From the NCBI GenBank assembly GCA_035610835.1, contig CM069452.1, forward strand, positions 25,053,121 through 25,117,120: 64,000 bases of DNA. Reading direction: 5' to 3'. Positions 11,216 through 23,900 of this stretch are shown here, piece after piece (position 1 is the first letter of the stretch; the number at the start of each line of letters is the position of its first letter). The notes beneath the pieces were generated by a model. It was not told the DNA's origin, made no database searches, and was given only the letters and a program-made list of their open reading frames with translations. The position numbers and the translations under genes were made by a program. The DNA comes from Ophiura sarsii. Lineage: Eukaryota; Echinodermata; Ophiuroidea; Amphilepidida; Ophiuridae.

Positions 11216-14213
11216 GCTTTGCGTTTTTGAGCTAGCCCCAAGGGGCTCGCTCTTATCCCCGGGATAGAGCAAGTACGCGTTATTCATAATGGCTTCGAAT
11301 CACTTGGCTCAGAAAACCGTGACCAAATTGGTATAATTGTCAAACGGGTCAAGCCCAATGACACCTTCATACGGGTATATTGATGGGACGAAAAGTGTGA
11401 CGCTTGGATACCATTGTGTTGTGTATTTGTATCACGGATCAATTACAAGTGCCTCCGAGTCCATCTGTGTCGATGGCTTTTATTGGACGTGAGGGGTTTG
11501 TACTATGTTTACAAGGGATTGTCTCTCCGTGTCGAGGATTTGATGACGAGAACCGTGCTGGCCGGGCGGTGATGTTATTTACCGTAAACAAACATTTGAT
11601 ATCTTGACTGAGTAGCGTAGTATACACATGCACTATGCACATACACATACATTGTACAGCAATACATGTAGGCCTATACAGTGTTTTGCCAAATGTTTGT
11701 TACGGTTAATAAATTCGCGGCCGGGCGAGCTGTCGCTTGGGTTTTAATAATTCATTTATTCTTCATCTGAACTCTGGCTGACCCCCGGGGGCTGACCTAC
11801 TGTGATATTTTTGCGTGAATTTTGAAAGTTGATAGTTCTTGTATACGACTAGTTGAGCTATAACTCTAATAATTCATATATGTGACCCGTCACGTCGAAA
11901 TGGACATGTTGGTGGCATTAGTCAATTCTGAGTTATTGTCAGGACTTGAAAGAACATGTTTTAAGCTTGAAAATGATACCATGTTGAAGGTGATCGGACT
12001 TTTTAATCAAAAGATATGAGTTGAAGAAGCATATTTTTTTCTATTAGTTTCTTTATATTTCACCAAATATATTGGCCTCTATCTCAAAACTGGGTTTGCC
12101 GACAACATGTCCTTTTTGACGCGACTGGTCACATATCCCCTGGATATCATCGCCATTGAATTATTGTGTCATTGTACTTTTTGTGAACTTTTGAAACGGA
12201 TTTATGTGAGCCGTTGTTTTCTCCGTCAGTGGCAATTCCCCCCCCCCCCCCGACAGATTTTGTTGTGCCCCGCCCCCTTTGTGCCCCCGCCTCACTTTCC
12301 GGATTTAGTGTTTATATGCATTATTACTATGATTATTAGTAAAATTACCATTTTCGCCTTGTTTTTATAAATAAATTAAAATGTTATAGAGATAACTGTT
12401 TAAAACCCGGAGGATTGGCCATTATTTGTTGAATGTGCTGTTTTTTGGACTGTGCGATTTTTTGACCGTGCATGATTTGTTGACCGTGCACATTTTTTTG
12501 ACCTCACCCCCACCTCCCCCCCCCCCCCCACACACACACACTTACGTGAAATTTACGAGGTGACTGACTGCAAAAAAATGGGGTAACCTTTACGAAAATT
12601 TCAGAAATCTGGCCCCCTCCCCTGAAAAAAATCCTAGCTGTAATCTTCGCACTATATGAATTATGATGGACTGCAACCAAAATAATACAACATCAGTAGA
12701 TGCCATAAATCAGGACAGGTCTCACCTTTCCTGCATAATTAAAACTATCTTCCCACACAAAAATTATCACGTGCAAGTGGGCGACCTGTGGATTTAAAAA
12801 GCATCAATTTATGGTGAAGAAAAGTCTTTTCCATGCTTCCTTACGGTAAGGGACGCACCATTAGATTTTCAGGGTGGGGGTAGGAAGTTTTTGGAGAAAA
12901 AAAATCCCCCTCTATGCAGGCCAAAAAACAAACAAACGAATGAATACATTAATATTTAAAAAAAACCCTTACGCCGGCCAAAAAACAACAACAAAAAACC
13001 CCGAACCCAACTTCCTACCGCCCCCCCCCCTGATAACGGTAGGGCCTCTCTCCGGCAACATGTAACAGAGCTCTTCCAATAACTGATTTACAGTATATTA
13101 CCAAAGCCGGCTATACAATAGTGACAGTAGGTGGCGGAAGGACATAACACTTCTTATGTCAGCAATAAACAATGTAGAATGGTCACAATTACTGAATATT
13201 GTGAATGTTTACATGCGTATGCATAAAAGTGTCAATCATGATAATGACACTTCTTCTTTATCATGTTTATAACCAATATCTGCAGTAGACCTTGTTGACT
13301 TGTCAAGAACTCCAGATATGCTAAGTAATTCTTACACGTTCACCAAAAAAATGATGACTCTGGCTAAACCTGTTTGTTGTCTGCATGAAGAGTCGACCAT
13401 TTCAATAATGCCTGTAACTTTGATATAACTACATTCGTGAAGGGTTATAAACTATCATTATACATGTAATACTATACACAATGTCAAGTTTGACAGAGGA
13501 ATTAATGAAAGTTTCGAACATGTCATAAAACTCAATTCTACGCAAATATTTGTAACCATACATTGATTCAGTTGATTGTGCGCAACATTATGGTCCCTCT
13601 TGAACTTTTATTTGTACATAACTTCTCATCGTGTACATACGTTACATTTGTTTCTAATAAAATTATAAAACAAAGAAACCGTTTTATGCTTCTTATGTAA
13701 CTTGTTTTTGTATTTCTTGTTTGATTGCCATGTGTACATCCTCTTAGAGTCTCAATTAGAAATTGCACCATAATAACAACTAGAGGATATTTACATGTTT
13801 CTAAATGACAACCCTGTGTGGTTACATCATATGTATCTGTTCTACCGAAACCAAATGAATTTGGCAGAGCTCCAAACTGAGAAATAGCCCAAAACCTAAT
13901 TGGGGTGATTTTGAGATTTCTTGTAAATAATTAATTTCCAGATAAGAGTGTTTATAACATTAATGTGAAAGTTTCAGATTAAAAAATCAAACCAAAAAAT
14001 ATATTTAAAAAAAAAAAAATAATAATAATAATTTAAAAGTACATTGTATGTACATTGTAAGTATATCTCAGTTTGGAGTTTTCATATAGACTATTAACTT
14101 GAAAATGATATAACCCCGCTTTGGGAAGTCCGATTAAAAAAAAAAGGTACCATTGTTAAGCGGAAGATCTCTACTACAATAATCAATTACAAACTCAATT
14201 TTGATATCTTGCC
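11216..14213. other. Non-coding stretch with homopolymer and low-complexity tracts
   Basis: No supported gene. Poly-C tracts lie at about 12239-12251 and 12519-12530 (the latter followed by CA repeats). A small C/G-rich inverted-repeat relic lies at about 12866-13045, where GGGTGGGGGTAGGAAGTT faces AACTTCCTACCGCCCC. An A/T-rich AATAATAAT run lies near 14020. A frame at 11404-11607 has no recognisable features and is not called. Confidence 0.45.
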
Positions 14214-14535
14214 TAATTGTGTCTGATTTCGGTAGACCTCTTCACATACGGACTACTGCAAATTTGTCTTCATATTCAATACTTGATATCATGCCCAAAT
14301 TTGCCAATACGTCCACTGCCTGCTCTTGTGCCTATCTCTGATTACCCAATTACATGTCATTATTCTACCAACTGCTTTCCTAAAAATATTAAAGTCTTTC
14401 ATTTGTACTAGCTCTTCCCTTTTAAAGGGTTTTTATTTGATAATATCATCGATCTTTATCCCACCAGCAGCATTCAAAACTTTTAATTTCCAACTATCCC
14501 ATATAGTGAGTCAACATTATTAGAATTATCAGTAT
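14214..14535 (-). pseudogene. LINE fragment upstream of the 5180-5893 segment
   Basis: The inner end (14470-14535) matches the start of the LINE piece at 5165-5250: GAGTCAACATTATTA and AGCAGCATTCAAAACTTTTA on the plus strand. The remainder reads in one minus frame with stops as residues like KPFKREELVQMKDFNIFRKA, apparently LINE linker sequence absent from the other copies here. Confidence 0.5.
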
Positions 14536-14725
14536 CCCAGTGTTGCCAACGCCGCGGTTTGGCCGCGCTATTGGGCTACTTTTGACCCCTGCGCCACGGG
14601 CAAAAAAATGTGTGCCACGGTTTGGGAAAAGTCAAGCTACAATGTATTTTCTATGGGTAAACAAAAATTGGGCTACTTTTTGTCGTGGGCCGCGGTTTAG
14701 AGGACACTTGGGCTGCGATATAAAA

Positions 14726-15372
14726 CAGATAAAATCACAACATATGTATACTGGAAAGCACGATGACAATGATAATCATATCCTCTTATAAGAGCTATTA
14801 CATTCACCAAGGCATCTGTGTAAAGTCTTTGCATTCACTAACACTTCAAAATCATTTTTTTTAATTTCAAAATAAGTTTTCGTTGGACAAATTAATAATT
14901 CATCCATTTGGCCTATTGTTATTTATAAATATCATGTTCAATATTTTGTAATTGTCATTATTGTAACTTATGGATCCATCTTCCTCAAACTATGCGTTTT
15001 AAATCTGAGACTTAAATGGCATCCACCTGCATCTCTAGCAGTTATTTTATATAATTGTTATTGCATTTAAATTGGGATGGAGACAAATAAAAACTGAACT
15101 GAAATATAAAAATGGAAATTTATGCTTGGACTAAAATAACTAGTTAGTTTCCCAACATTTTTGCCCATATGAAATTATAGTAGGCCTATGAGATGGGAAA
15201 TTATGCTTTTTCAATTGTGTATACTTTTTCTAGAAACACTGTATTAATAAAATAACTTTCTGACTAAGGGGACTATTTTAAGAAACAATTAGCCCTTGTT
15301 AACAAAAAAGTGTTATAAAAACTGAACAAATTCAGAAAATTCCCACTAATTCTCATCTTAATAACATAATCA
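14726..15372 (+). repeat. Dispersed repeat, copy A (pair with 54957-55573)
   Basis: This is near-identical to 54957-55573 over about 600 bases, starting CAGATAAAATCACAACATAT and ending CTCATCTTAATAACATAATC. Copy A carries about 35 extra bases near 14805-14840. The phrase AGACAAATAAAAACTGAACT in the middle resembles a LINE 3' end, but no coding remnant supports a class. Confidence 0.7.
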
Positions 15373-16099
15373 GGAGTAATTCTGTTATACCCTTCACAGA
15401 GGTATTCATAGTGCATGATTTTTAAGAACGACGCTTACTACCGATGTTGGTGTGTACTGGCAATTTTTGTTTTTGTTTTTTTGAGCAAATTTGTCCACAA
15501 GCTAGCTTGCTGCTTGCTAAATCAAGAATGATAGCTATAGTGTACAATCCAAGTTGAAGATAATGACTATTTCTAAGAAAATGGGATGATGAGATGAGGC
15601 ATGGGCAAAGAAATGTAACCACGGATTGTGGTGGTAGGATTATAGGGCCATTGCCCTGCTTAAGACAGATTTATGATCTCTTTAATTTAAACACAATTAA
15701 ACTCTTTCATTTTAATTTCAACATATTTTGGGACAAGTGCCTGAATTCTTGATTGCCATTGAAATCACTAGGAGATGGTGGATTTTGTTATGATTACTAT
15801 AGGATTTTAATTAGTAAGTAACCTTTCATTTGTTTATTGTATAATATAAACTTTGTTTATTTCTGCTACCAAGTTCATAATTTAGGCCTACCTGGTATAT
15901 CTGATATTTAAAGGTTTTTGTGTGTTTATATATATAATTGTATTCCAAGATTTACCATACAGAATAGTAAAAGTTAAACTAATGAATTATTGTTATAATA
16001 CATAATCTCCCCTAGAATTGTTACTTAACATGCACGTTGATGATCCATTATTAAGATTTAGTGTAATAACGAAGGTGAAAGTTCTTTTATGTGTGTGAT
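15373..16099. other. Non-coding AT-rich stretch, nothing supported
   Basis: No recognisable exon or repeat boundary seen. Confidence 0.4.
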
Positions 16100-16820
16100 G
16101 GGTGTTTCTTCAGTAATGAGACCCCCCTAGGGTCAATTTATGTAGCCATAACAATTGTTTTAAATTAATTTTCTGGTTCATATTTGGCCAGAACTTCGGT
16201 TTAGTACTAGAGAGATAACAAATGTGTGCGTCAATGATTAAAAACGACCTCCTGAAGCACATAATTAATTGTCAAGTGGCCTTTCCTTGATTTATGCAAT
16301 ATACAATATCACATTGAGGCTACCTGAATATTGTAAAAGGATTTTGAAATGTTGTCAGTTTTTAGAGTTTCATGACATTTTGTTTATAACGGTTGTAACA
16401 GTGCGTCAATGCTAAAACCGTTACGACCGGCTACTAGTTCGACAATTTCTAGACTCTGGTATGACAAAAAAGTACCCCAATGGATTTAGTTTCAAGGAAT
16501 TGATGTCTTTCAACCTAGGAAATAAGCCCCAACCATATTCATGGTATACTTTTAAATATTCAGCCGTTTGAATATTCTTGACGCACTAACGCGAACGGTT
16601 GTAACAGGTAACGGTTGTAACATTGACACACAATTTCCCATAGGGTTTGTGTGTAAAAAAAATTCAAAATTGAGGTAGGATTCTGAAATTTTGCTCGCTA
16701 TCTCTCTAGTACTAAACAGAAGTTCTGGCCAAATATGAACCAGAAAATTAATTTAAAACAATTTTTATGGCCACTTACATAAATTGACCCTAGGGGGGTC
16801 TCATTACTGAAGAAACACCC
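16100..16820. mobile_element. 721-bp MITE with 4-base target duplication TGAT
   Basis: The left end GGGTGTTTCTTCAGTAATGA and the right end TCATTACTGAAGAAACACCC are perfect inverted copies. The inverted similarity continues inward for about 130 bases through CCAGAACTT and TAGTACTAGAGAGAT. TGAT flanks both sides (16096-16099, 16821-16824). Inside, AACGGTTGTAAC occurs three times (16388, 16594, 16610), twice in close tandem, as expected for subterminal binding motifs. The architecture resembles that of the giant element at 20194-42890 (GGG start, 4-base duplication, repeated 12-mers). No protein is encoded. Confidence 0.85.
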
Positions 16821-17146
16821 TGATGCATGATTAACTGGTTTACGGCAGCTATGATTTGGTGGTGTGCTCCCTCAGAAACAAGTCTATTTTTATCGGATCA
16901 GCTGACTGGGCTAGCAAGAAGGCAGAAACAAATATCTCTTTTTGGGTGTATTATTATAATAGTTATGGCTGTTTTTCACTGTAGAAAGCTAAGTATAATT
17001 TTTGTATACTGGTCAAGAAGTTTCCACTTGGGAGGTATCAAATTACCCTGTTTTTGACAATGTTTAAGATCTACGATGAATTCAACTGTGTACAAGGTTT
17101 CAAAATTCTGCACTATTTACATGTTAGATACATGTAAAGTAAATTA

Positions 17147-18537
17147 CTACTCATAAAATAGATTACACGACATTCGTTCTGGAATATTTATCATGTATTG
17201 CTGTAATTTGCCTGTAGTTAGAATAAACTCTGGGGAAGAAATCATGTAGTCTATACATCTACATCTACAGTAATACTCAGCAAAGTTGCATTCATGCAAT
17301 ATCTGGCTGAGATGAATAATGGCGCCGGTTGAATCAACACGGCAAAAAGGAATTAAATGATGAATACTATTTTTAAAGCAATTAACGGTATTGGTGTTGT
17401 ACACAGATGGTGACAGGGCATTCCAATCAGTGATGGTACGAGGAAAAAAACTATATTTGTACACATTTGAGGATGCTTTCATGACTCTGAACCTTTTGGG
17501 GGTGGTATTGCCGGGTCTGTGCTGTTTGTCTTTGCAAGTATTCAGGAATTGGAATTGCTATTTTTGTGTGCTGTATCTTATACATGGTAGTTAAACGGAT
17601 CTCTTTCCTTCGTTGTTTCTAAGGAAGGCCATTTAAGGCGTTGAAGTATATTTGTAACAGTGCCTTCTGCTCTTCTGTAATCTTAGCTACAAATCGAGCT
17701 GCCCTGCGCTGTATTGCTTCTAGTGTTTGAATGCCAGATGTCATATGGGGATCCCACACGTACAGCGCAGGCGAACTCGAGAAGTGGTCGGACCAGGGCA
17801 AAGTACATTTGTTGTTTCACGGACTGTGGGCACCTCCAGAGATTTCTGCGGATAAACCAGAGTGACTTAATTATTAGCTTTTGCTGCAATTGTGTTAATA
17901 TGATGTGACCATTTAAGATTATGGCTCAGTTCAACTCCGAGATATGGATGATGCGAGACGGTTTCTAGGTCATCACTGCCCATATGACATACGTGTTTAA
18001 GATGGGGTTTTTCTTTGTAGTCACGCATAGGGTCTTGCATTTGAATCGTCCAAGCTAGAAAAGGCGTTGGACATCTCTAAATCAGACCCAGAAAAGAATG
18101 AATTCGATATATTTGGGAGACAACATACTGGACATTCCCAATAGATGGTTTTACCTTGCATAGCTTGATCTTTGACCAGGATCGACTCCTTCTGCATGAG
18201 TCCATTTGCTACACTCATAACATTGTAATGATGGATTTTTTGACTTGATTTCCCGATCACAAATTGAGCAGCATGGGTTGTTCGGGCCCGAATTACATTG
18301 GACATCCCCAGATATCATCAGAAATAAAATCAAGTAGACTTGTTTCACTGGTGTTTTCCGATTGAGCAAGTTCCAGTTGGCAAATCTAGACTTCAGATTT
18401 TTTAGGGGGATGGACAATGACACTATACAGAGACTTGGCCTCTGATCTATCCAAACTGGACACATTGCTAACCATAATATATGTGGATTTTGAAATCCAT
18501 CACGACTTGAATCTATGTGAGTGCACTTGTTTCCCAA
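17147..18537 (-). pseudogene. Internally deleted LINE: PHD-like N-terminal segment joined to RT C terminus
   Basis: On the minus strand the 5' part (18150-18540) reads SRFANWNLLNRKTPVKQVYL, then GDVQCNSGPNNP, then CCSICDREIKSKNPSLQCYECSKWTHAE. That is a short hydrophobic leader, a degenerate 2A-like D-x-x-x-N-x-G-P motif, and the first Cys pairs plus a WTH of a PHD-like finger. It then jumps to C-terminal RT sequence (HPYLGVELSHNLKW, IRRNLWRCPQSVK, LVRPLLEFA, QTLEAIQRRAARFV, YKYSFFPRTITDWNALS). The endonuclease and most of the RT are absent. Frameshifts occur near 17620-17830 and 18190. This type is common in echinoderm and cephalochordate genomes. Confidence 0.75.
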
Positions 18538-18784
18538 TTGGTAGTTTTGCAGGGAAACATTGACACATCAATATTCAAAAATGCATATAGCTACTATACT
18601 CAAGTGTGGGTTCATTTGTGTTTGGTTCGTGCATTGGCTGTTAACGCCGCTGCATGCCTGTGTAGGTTCATAATCACAGCAGGCGTGTTGTTGGTATCTT
18701 TGTGAGTTCAAACAATCTGATTTTATTGGTTGATACCCTCTGTCTAAGTTTAAAGGACCACAGTTTATGTCAGATTCATATTGA

Positions 18785-19155
18785 TCTACATCTACATCTA
18801 CATCTATACAACTACTCGTCAACGCCTTTCAGCAACTAGACAACCCTGGAACCTAGGAATACAAACATGAGCGTACAGACACAGACCGGGATGATCCCCT
18901 ACTCTTTACGAAGGAGTCTGTGACCTTTTAACGTGCTCGGGGATAGCTCTTCCGATACACGGGACCAACATTTCTACGTACCTTCCGAAGCACGATGCGC
19001 CATGAACATGCCAACTTCAGTCTGCACGGTCTGAAGGAGGCATGGGGACGAGGCTGTGTTGGTGTATCGTTTTGAACTCTCACTCAAACGATCCACCAAC
19101 AGAACTACGGTGCGCAGCAGTGTACGACGCTCTAACCGACTGCGCCACCTCTCGG
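18785..19155 (-). mobile_element. tRNA-derived SINE, copy 2 (different head, same tail)
   Basis: The tail domain (18880-18945) is the same as in the SINE at 4833, including the AGAGTAGGGGATCATCCCGG word on the minus strand. The head differs: the minus strand begins CCGAGAGGTGGCGCAGTCGG and continues TTAGAGCGTCGTA, a tRNA-like A box. The left edge has an (ATGTAG)n repeat (about 18787-18807), a probable 3' tail. It indicates exchange of heads or tails between SINE families. Confidence 0.7.
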
Positions 19156-19984
19156 TAACAACCAAATTAGCAGGACTAGCGCAATACGGTAGTGTACAAG
19201 TAATGTTTTCCTCCACATAATGTTGTCTTGGTACTGCATACGATCATTAAAATTTAAAACGATCCTACCTCAGAAAGCCGTGAAAACGTGCTTTTTAGTG
19301 TAGATATAACAGCTTCATAGAACCTCCTCTGATTAACCATTCACTGAAATCACTGGTTTGCGAGATGGATTGGTAGACTAAAATACAAAACGACCTCACC
19401 TGTGTTTTCTGATGAGTATCGTGCTTTGTATACATGTACATGTACGGTGATCCTGTGCGTTGTATAGGGGTTGTATAGAATGCACTGCAGCAATCGATCC
19501 CGTTGTGTTGCGTTGTGTTCAATTGCATGTCATGCCATGTACACGCACGTACAAATAGCCCGCCACTGTTGACCGCACTATTACGTTCAGCATCAGTCAG
19601 TGGTTTTTAGTCAAATTTACTTGAATCCAGGATAAATCCTCTCAAAATGAGGCAGTAACCAGTTCTAACATCAGCATGAATGTTTGGAGTGAAGAATAGC
19701 TCCAAACGTCAACTGTTTGACATGTAAAATCAGGGTATAATAAATAAAAATCTGGACGACGATCTGTCCGTGTCCTCATTCAACAGACGCCATAATTATT
19801 ATTCAGTAAAAGCTTATAGGTTGTATCGAGCGAATAAGCTTATTGCTGTAGTTATTTGCCAAGTTATTTACATATGAATTGTGGGACTTGATTTAGGCTG
19901 AGCTGTGTAACATAATTTTATATTGGGTTAATTGTTGTATCACATAGTTATACATGTACACACTTCTGTTCTACCTCTCACCAG
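19156..19984. other. Non-coding stretch, nothing firmly supported
   Basis: Short frames only. The CATGTACATGTACATG-like word near 19433 is a small palindrome. Confidence 0.35.
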
Positions 19985-20063
19985 TGTCCCACTTGAAGGA
20001 AGCGCTACCAATACCATTTCACTACCAGAGAAAACAGAGCGACTTATATACATCATCAAAGTG
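19985..20063 (+). CDS. Possible internal exon of an unknown protein
   Basis: A pyrimidine-rich stretch ending CTCACCAG precedes position 19985, and GTGGTAAGAA at 20061 offers a good splice donor at 20064. Between them one frame is open and reads VPLEGSATNTISLPEKTERL then IYIIKV. A second frame is also open, so reading frame is not certain. No domain is recognised and no neighbouring exon was found. This is a weak call based on splice-like signals only. Confidence 0.2.
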
Positions 20064-20138
20064 GTAAGAAAATTATTTACGTTAGGCAAAACGGTATCGG
20101 TGATTTTGTTGCGGATCACTTGTTGATATCGTAGTTAC

Positions 20139-20193
20139 TTCATTGGGTGAATATTGTAGATATTCACGACTTCATTGGGTGAATAGTGTAGAT
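20139..20193 (+). repeat. 32-bp minisatellite, left remnant
   Basis: About 1.7 copies of a 32-base unit containing CTTCATTGGGTGAATATTGT end precisely at the left boundary of the giant element. The array resumes at 42891 with the same phase after a 4-base overlap. Confidence 0.85.
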
Positions 20194-20208
20194 GGGCAAT
20201 TCCACGCG

Positions 20209-20611
20209 TTGCGGAATGACATTTACACACAAAAATCCACTTTCTTTTGGGTGTAAAACCCAGAGATTTGTAGTTACTCCCCATTTTACAACTTTATTTG
20301 ATAATAGCGATTGATACTCAAAAAATAAACCTAGGGAAAAAATTAGACTGCGCTTCCAAGTATCCTAATTTGCATATGCAAATTTGCAATGCGGAATGAC
20401 GCAGACGATTGTTTTTTTTTTTACATGTTTACACAAAGTGAAAACTCTGTGAACTTTTTAGAGTGTATCATTATTGAAGTTACTTTTTAGAAGGTTCGAA
20501 GAGTTATCTAACTGACAAAAGCATTTTCATGAAACTTAATCATCAGCTAGGATCTCTAGTAGGTCATCAAAAAATAAAAGTAGGTGTTGCGGAATGACGT
20601 TGCGGAATGAC
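20209..20611 (+). promoter_or_regulatory. Left subterminal GCGGAATGAC motifs (four copies)
   Basis: Exact copies lie at 20211, 20391, 20589 and 20602. Three are preceded by TT and one by AAT, and the last two are 13 bases apart. In inverted-repeat elements such subterminal motifs usually bind the transposase. That role here is an inference. Confidence 0.55.
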
Positions 20612-20925
20612 AGTGTGAATTTGTGTGCAAAACTCTATAGAGAAAAGAAAAAACATGTTTTTATGCTTTAATATGCATATAAAAAAAAAGAAAGAGTAAT
20701 CAGTGGCATTTCATATGTTACAAATTCATGAATACAAGTAACCAAACTATTTTCACATTAAAATCATCATTTACAGGTCAAGTAGGGTAACTGTGCCATA
20801 TAAGTAACACACATTGATGCAAATGATGTACGCCATTTTCTAATTCATTATTCATATATATTATTCATATATTATTCATATGCACTATGCAATTTGCATA
20901 CTATATTAATCAATATCCTCATATC

Positions 20926-23900
20926 AATACCAAGCGTACCATCCATACTACCTACATTACCAATCGTACTACCTTCCCAAACGTACCCTAGCTTCCCATC
21001 CCTACCAACCTTCCCAAGCCTTACCTAGCTTACCAATCGTACAACCTTCCCAAACGTACCCTAGCTTCCCATCCCTACCAACCTTCCCAAGCCTTACCTA
21101 CATTACCAATCGTACTATCTTCCCAAACGTACCCTAGCTTCCCATCCCTACCAACCTTCCCAAGCCTTACCTACATTACCAATCGTACTATCTTCCCAAA
21201 CGTACCCTAGCTTCCCATCCCTACCAACCTTCCCAAGCCTTACCTAGATTACCTATCGTACTATATACCTTCCCAAACGTACCCTAGCTTCCCATCCCTA
21301 CCAACCTTCCCAAGCCTTACCTAGCTTACCAATCGTACAACCTTCCCAAACGTACCCTAGCTTCCCATCCCTACCAACCTTCCCAAGCCTTACCTAGCTT
21401 ACCAATCGTACCACCTTCCCAAACGTACCCTAGCTTCCCATCCCTACCAACCTTCCCAAGCCTTACCTACATTACCAATCGTACTACCTTCCCAAACGTA
21501 CCCTAGCTTCCCATCCCTACCAACCTTCCCAAGCCTTACCTAGCTTACCAATCGTACAACCTTCCCAAACGTACCCTAGCTTCCCATCCCTACCAACCTT
21601 CCCAAGCCTTACCTACATTACCAATCGTACTACCTTCCCAAACGTACCCTAGCTTCCCATCCCTACCAACCTTCCCAAGCCTTACCTACATTACCAATCG
21701 TACTACTTTCCCAAACGTACCCTAGCTTCCCATCCCTACCAACCTTCCCAAGCCTTACCTACATTACCAATCGTACTACCTTCCCAAACGTACCCTAGCT
21801 TCCCATCCCTACCAACCTTCCCAAGCCTTACCTACATTACCAATCGTACTACTTTCCCAAACGTACCCTAGCTTCCCATCCCTACCAACCTTCCCAAGCC
21901 TTACCTACATTACCAATCGTACTACCTTCCCAAACGTACCCTAGCTTCCCATCCCTACCAACCTTCCCAAGCCTTACCTAGCTTACCAATCGTACAACCT
22001 TCCCAAACGTACCCTAGCTTCCCATCCCTACCAACCTTCCCAAGCCTTACCTACATTACCAATCGTACTATCTTCCCAAACGTACCCTAGCTTCCCATCC
22101 CTACCAACCTTCCCAAGCCTTACCTAGATTACCAATCGTACTACCTTCCCAAACGTACCCTAGCTTCCCATCCCTACCAACCTTCCCAAGCCTTACCTAC
22201 ATTACCAATCGTACTACTTTCCCAAACGTACCCTAGCTTCCCATCCCTACCAACCTTCCCAAGCCTTACCTAGATTACCTATCGTACTACCTTCCCAAAC
22301 GTACCCTAGCTTCCCATCCCTACCAACCTTCCCAAGCCTTACCTAGCTTACCAATCGTACAACCTTCCCAAACGTACCCTAGCTTCCCATCCCTACCAAC
22401 CTTCCCAAGCCTTACCTACATTACCAATCGTACAACCTTCCCAAACGTACCCTAGCTTCCATCCCTACCAACCTTCCCAAGCCTTACCTAGCTTACCAAT
22501 CGTACAACCTTCCCAAACGTACCCTAGCTTCCCATCGCTACCAACCTTCCCAAGCTTTACCTACATTACCAGTCGTACTATCTTCCCAAACGTACCCTAG
22601 CTTCCCATCCCTACCAACCTTCCCAAGCCTTACCTAGATTACCAATCGTACTACCTTCCCAAACGTACCCTAGCTTCCCATCCCTACCAACCTTCCCAAG
22701 CCTTACCTTAGATTACCTATCGTACTACTTTCCCAAACGTACCCTAGCTTCCCATCCCTACCAACCTTCCCAAGCCTTACCTAGCTTACCAATCGTACAA
22801 CCTTCCCAAACGTACCCTACCTTCCCATCCCTACCAACCTTCCCAAGCCTTACCTACATTACCAATCGTACTACCTTCCCAAACGTACCCTAGCTTCCCA
22901 TCCCTACCAACCTTCCCAAGCCTTACCTACATTACCAATCGTACTACTTTCCCAAACGTACCCTAGCTTCCCATCCCTACCAACCTTCCCAAGCCTTACC
23001 TAGATTACAAATCGTACTACTTTCCCAAACGTACCCTAGCTTCCCATCCCTACCAACCTTCCCAAGCCTTACCTACATTACCAATCGTACTACCTTCCCA
23101 AACGTATCCTAGCTTCCCATCCCTACCAACCTTCCCAAGCCTTACCTACATTACCAATCGTACTACCTTCCCAAACGTACCCTAGCTTCCCATCCCTACC
23201 AACCTTCCCAAGCCTTACCTACATTACCAATCGTACTACTTTCCCAAACGTACCCTAGCTTCCCATCCCTACCAACCTTCCCAAGCCTTACCTACATTAC
23301 CAATCGTACTACCTTCCCAAACGTATCCTAGCTTCCCATCCCTACCAACCTTCCCAAGCCTTACCTACATTACCAATCGTACTACCTTCCCAAACGTACC
23401 CTAGCTTCCCATCCCTACCAACCTTCCCAAGCCTTACCTACATTACCAATCGTACTACTTTCCCAAACGTACCCTAGCTTCCCATCCCTACCAACCTTCC
23501 CAAGCCTTACCTAGCTTACCAATCGTACCCTAGCTTCCCATCCCTACCAACCTTCCCAAGCCTTACCTACATTACCAATCGTACTACTTTCCCAAACGTA
23601 CCCTAGCTTCCCATCCCTACCAACCTTCCCAAGCCTTACCTAGATTACCTATCGTACTACCTTCCCAAACGTACCCTAGCTTCCCATCCCTACCAACCTT
23701 CCCAAGCCTTACCTAGCTTACCAATCGTACAACCTTCCCTAACGTACCCTAGCTTCCCATCCCTACCAACCTTCCCAAGCCTTACCTAGCTTACCAATCG
23801 TACAACCTTCCCAAACGTACCCTAGCTTCCCATCCCTACCAACCTTCCCAAGCCTTACCTACATTACCAATCGTACTACCTTCCCAAACGTACCCTAGCT

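Noticed and set aside
11404..11648. Pair of overlapping 67-69 codon frames
   Set aside because: No domain, no splice context that stands out, and both strands open equally.
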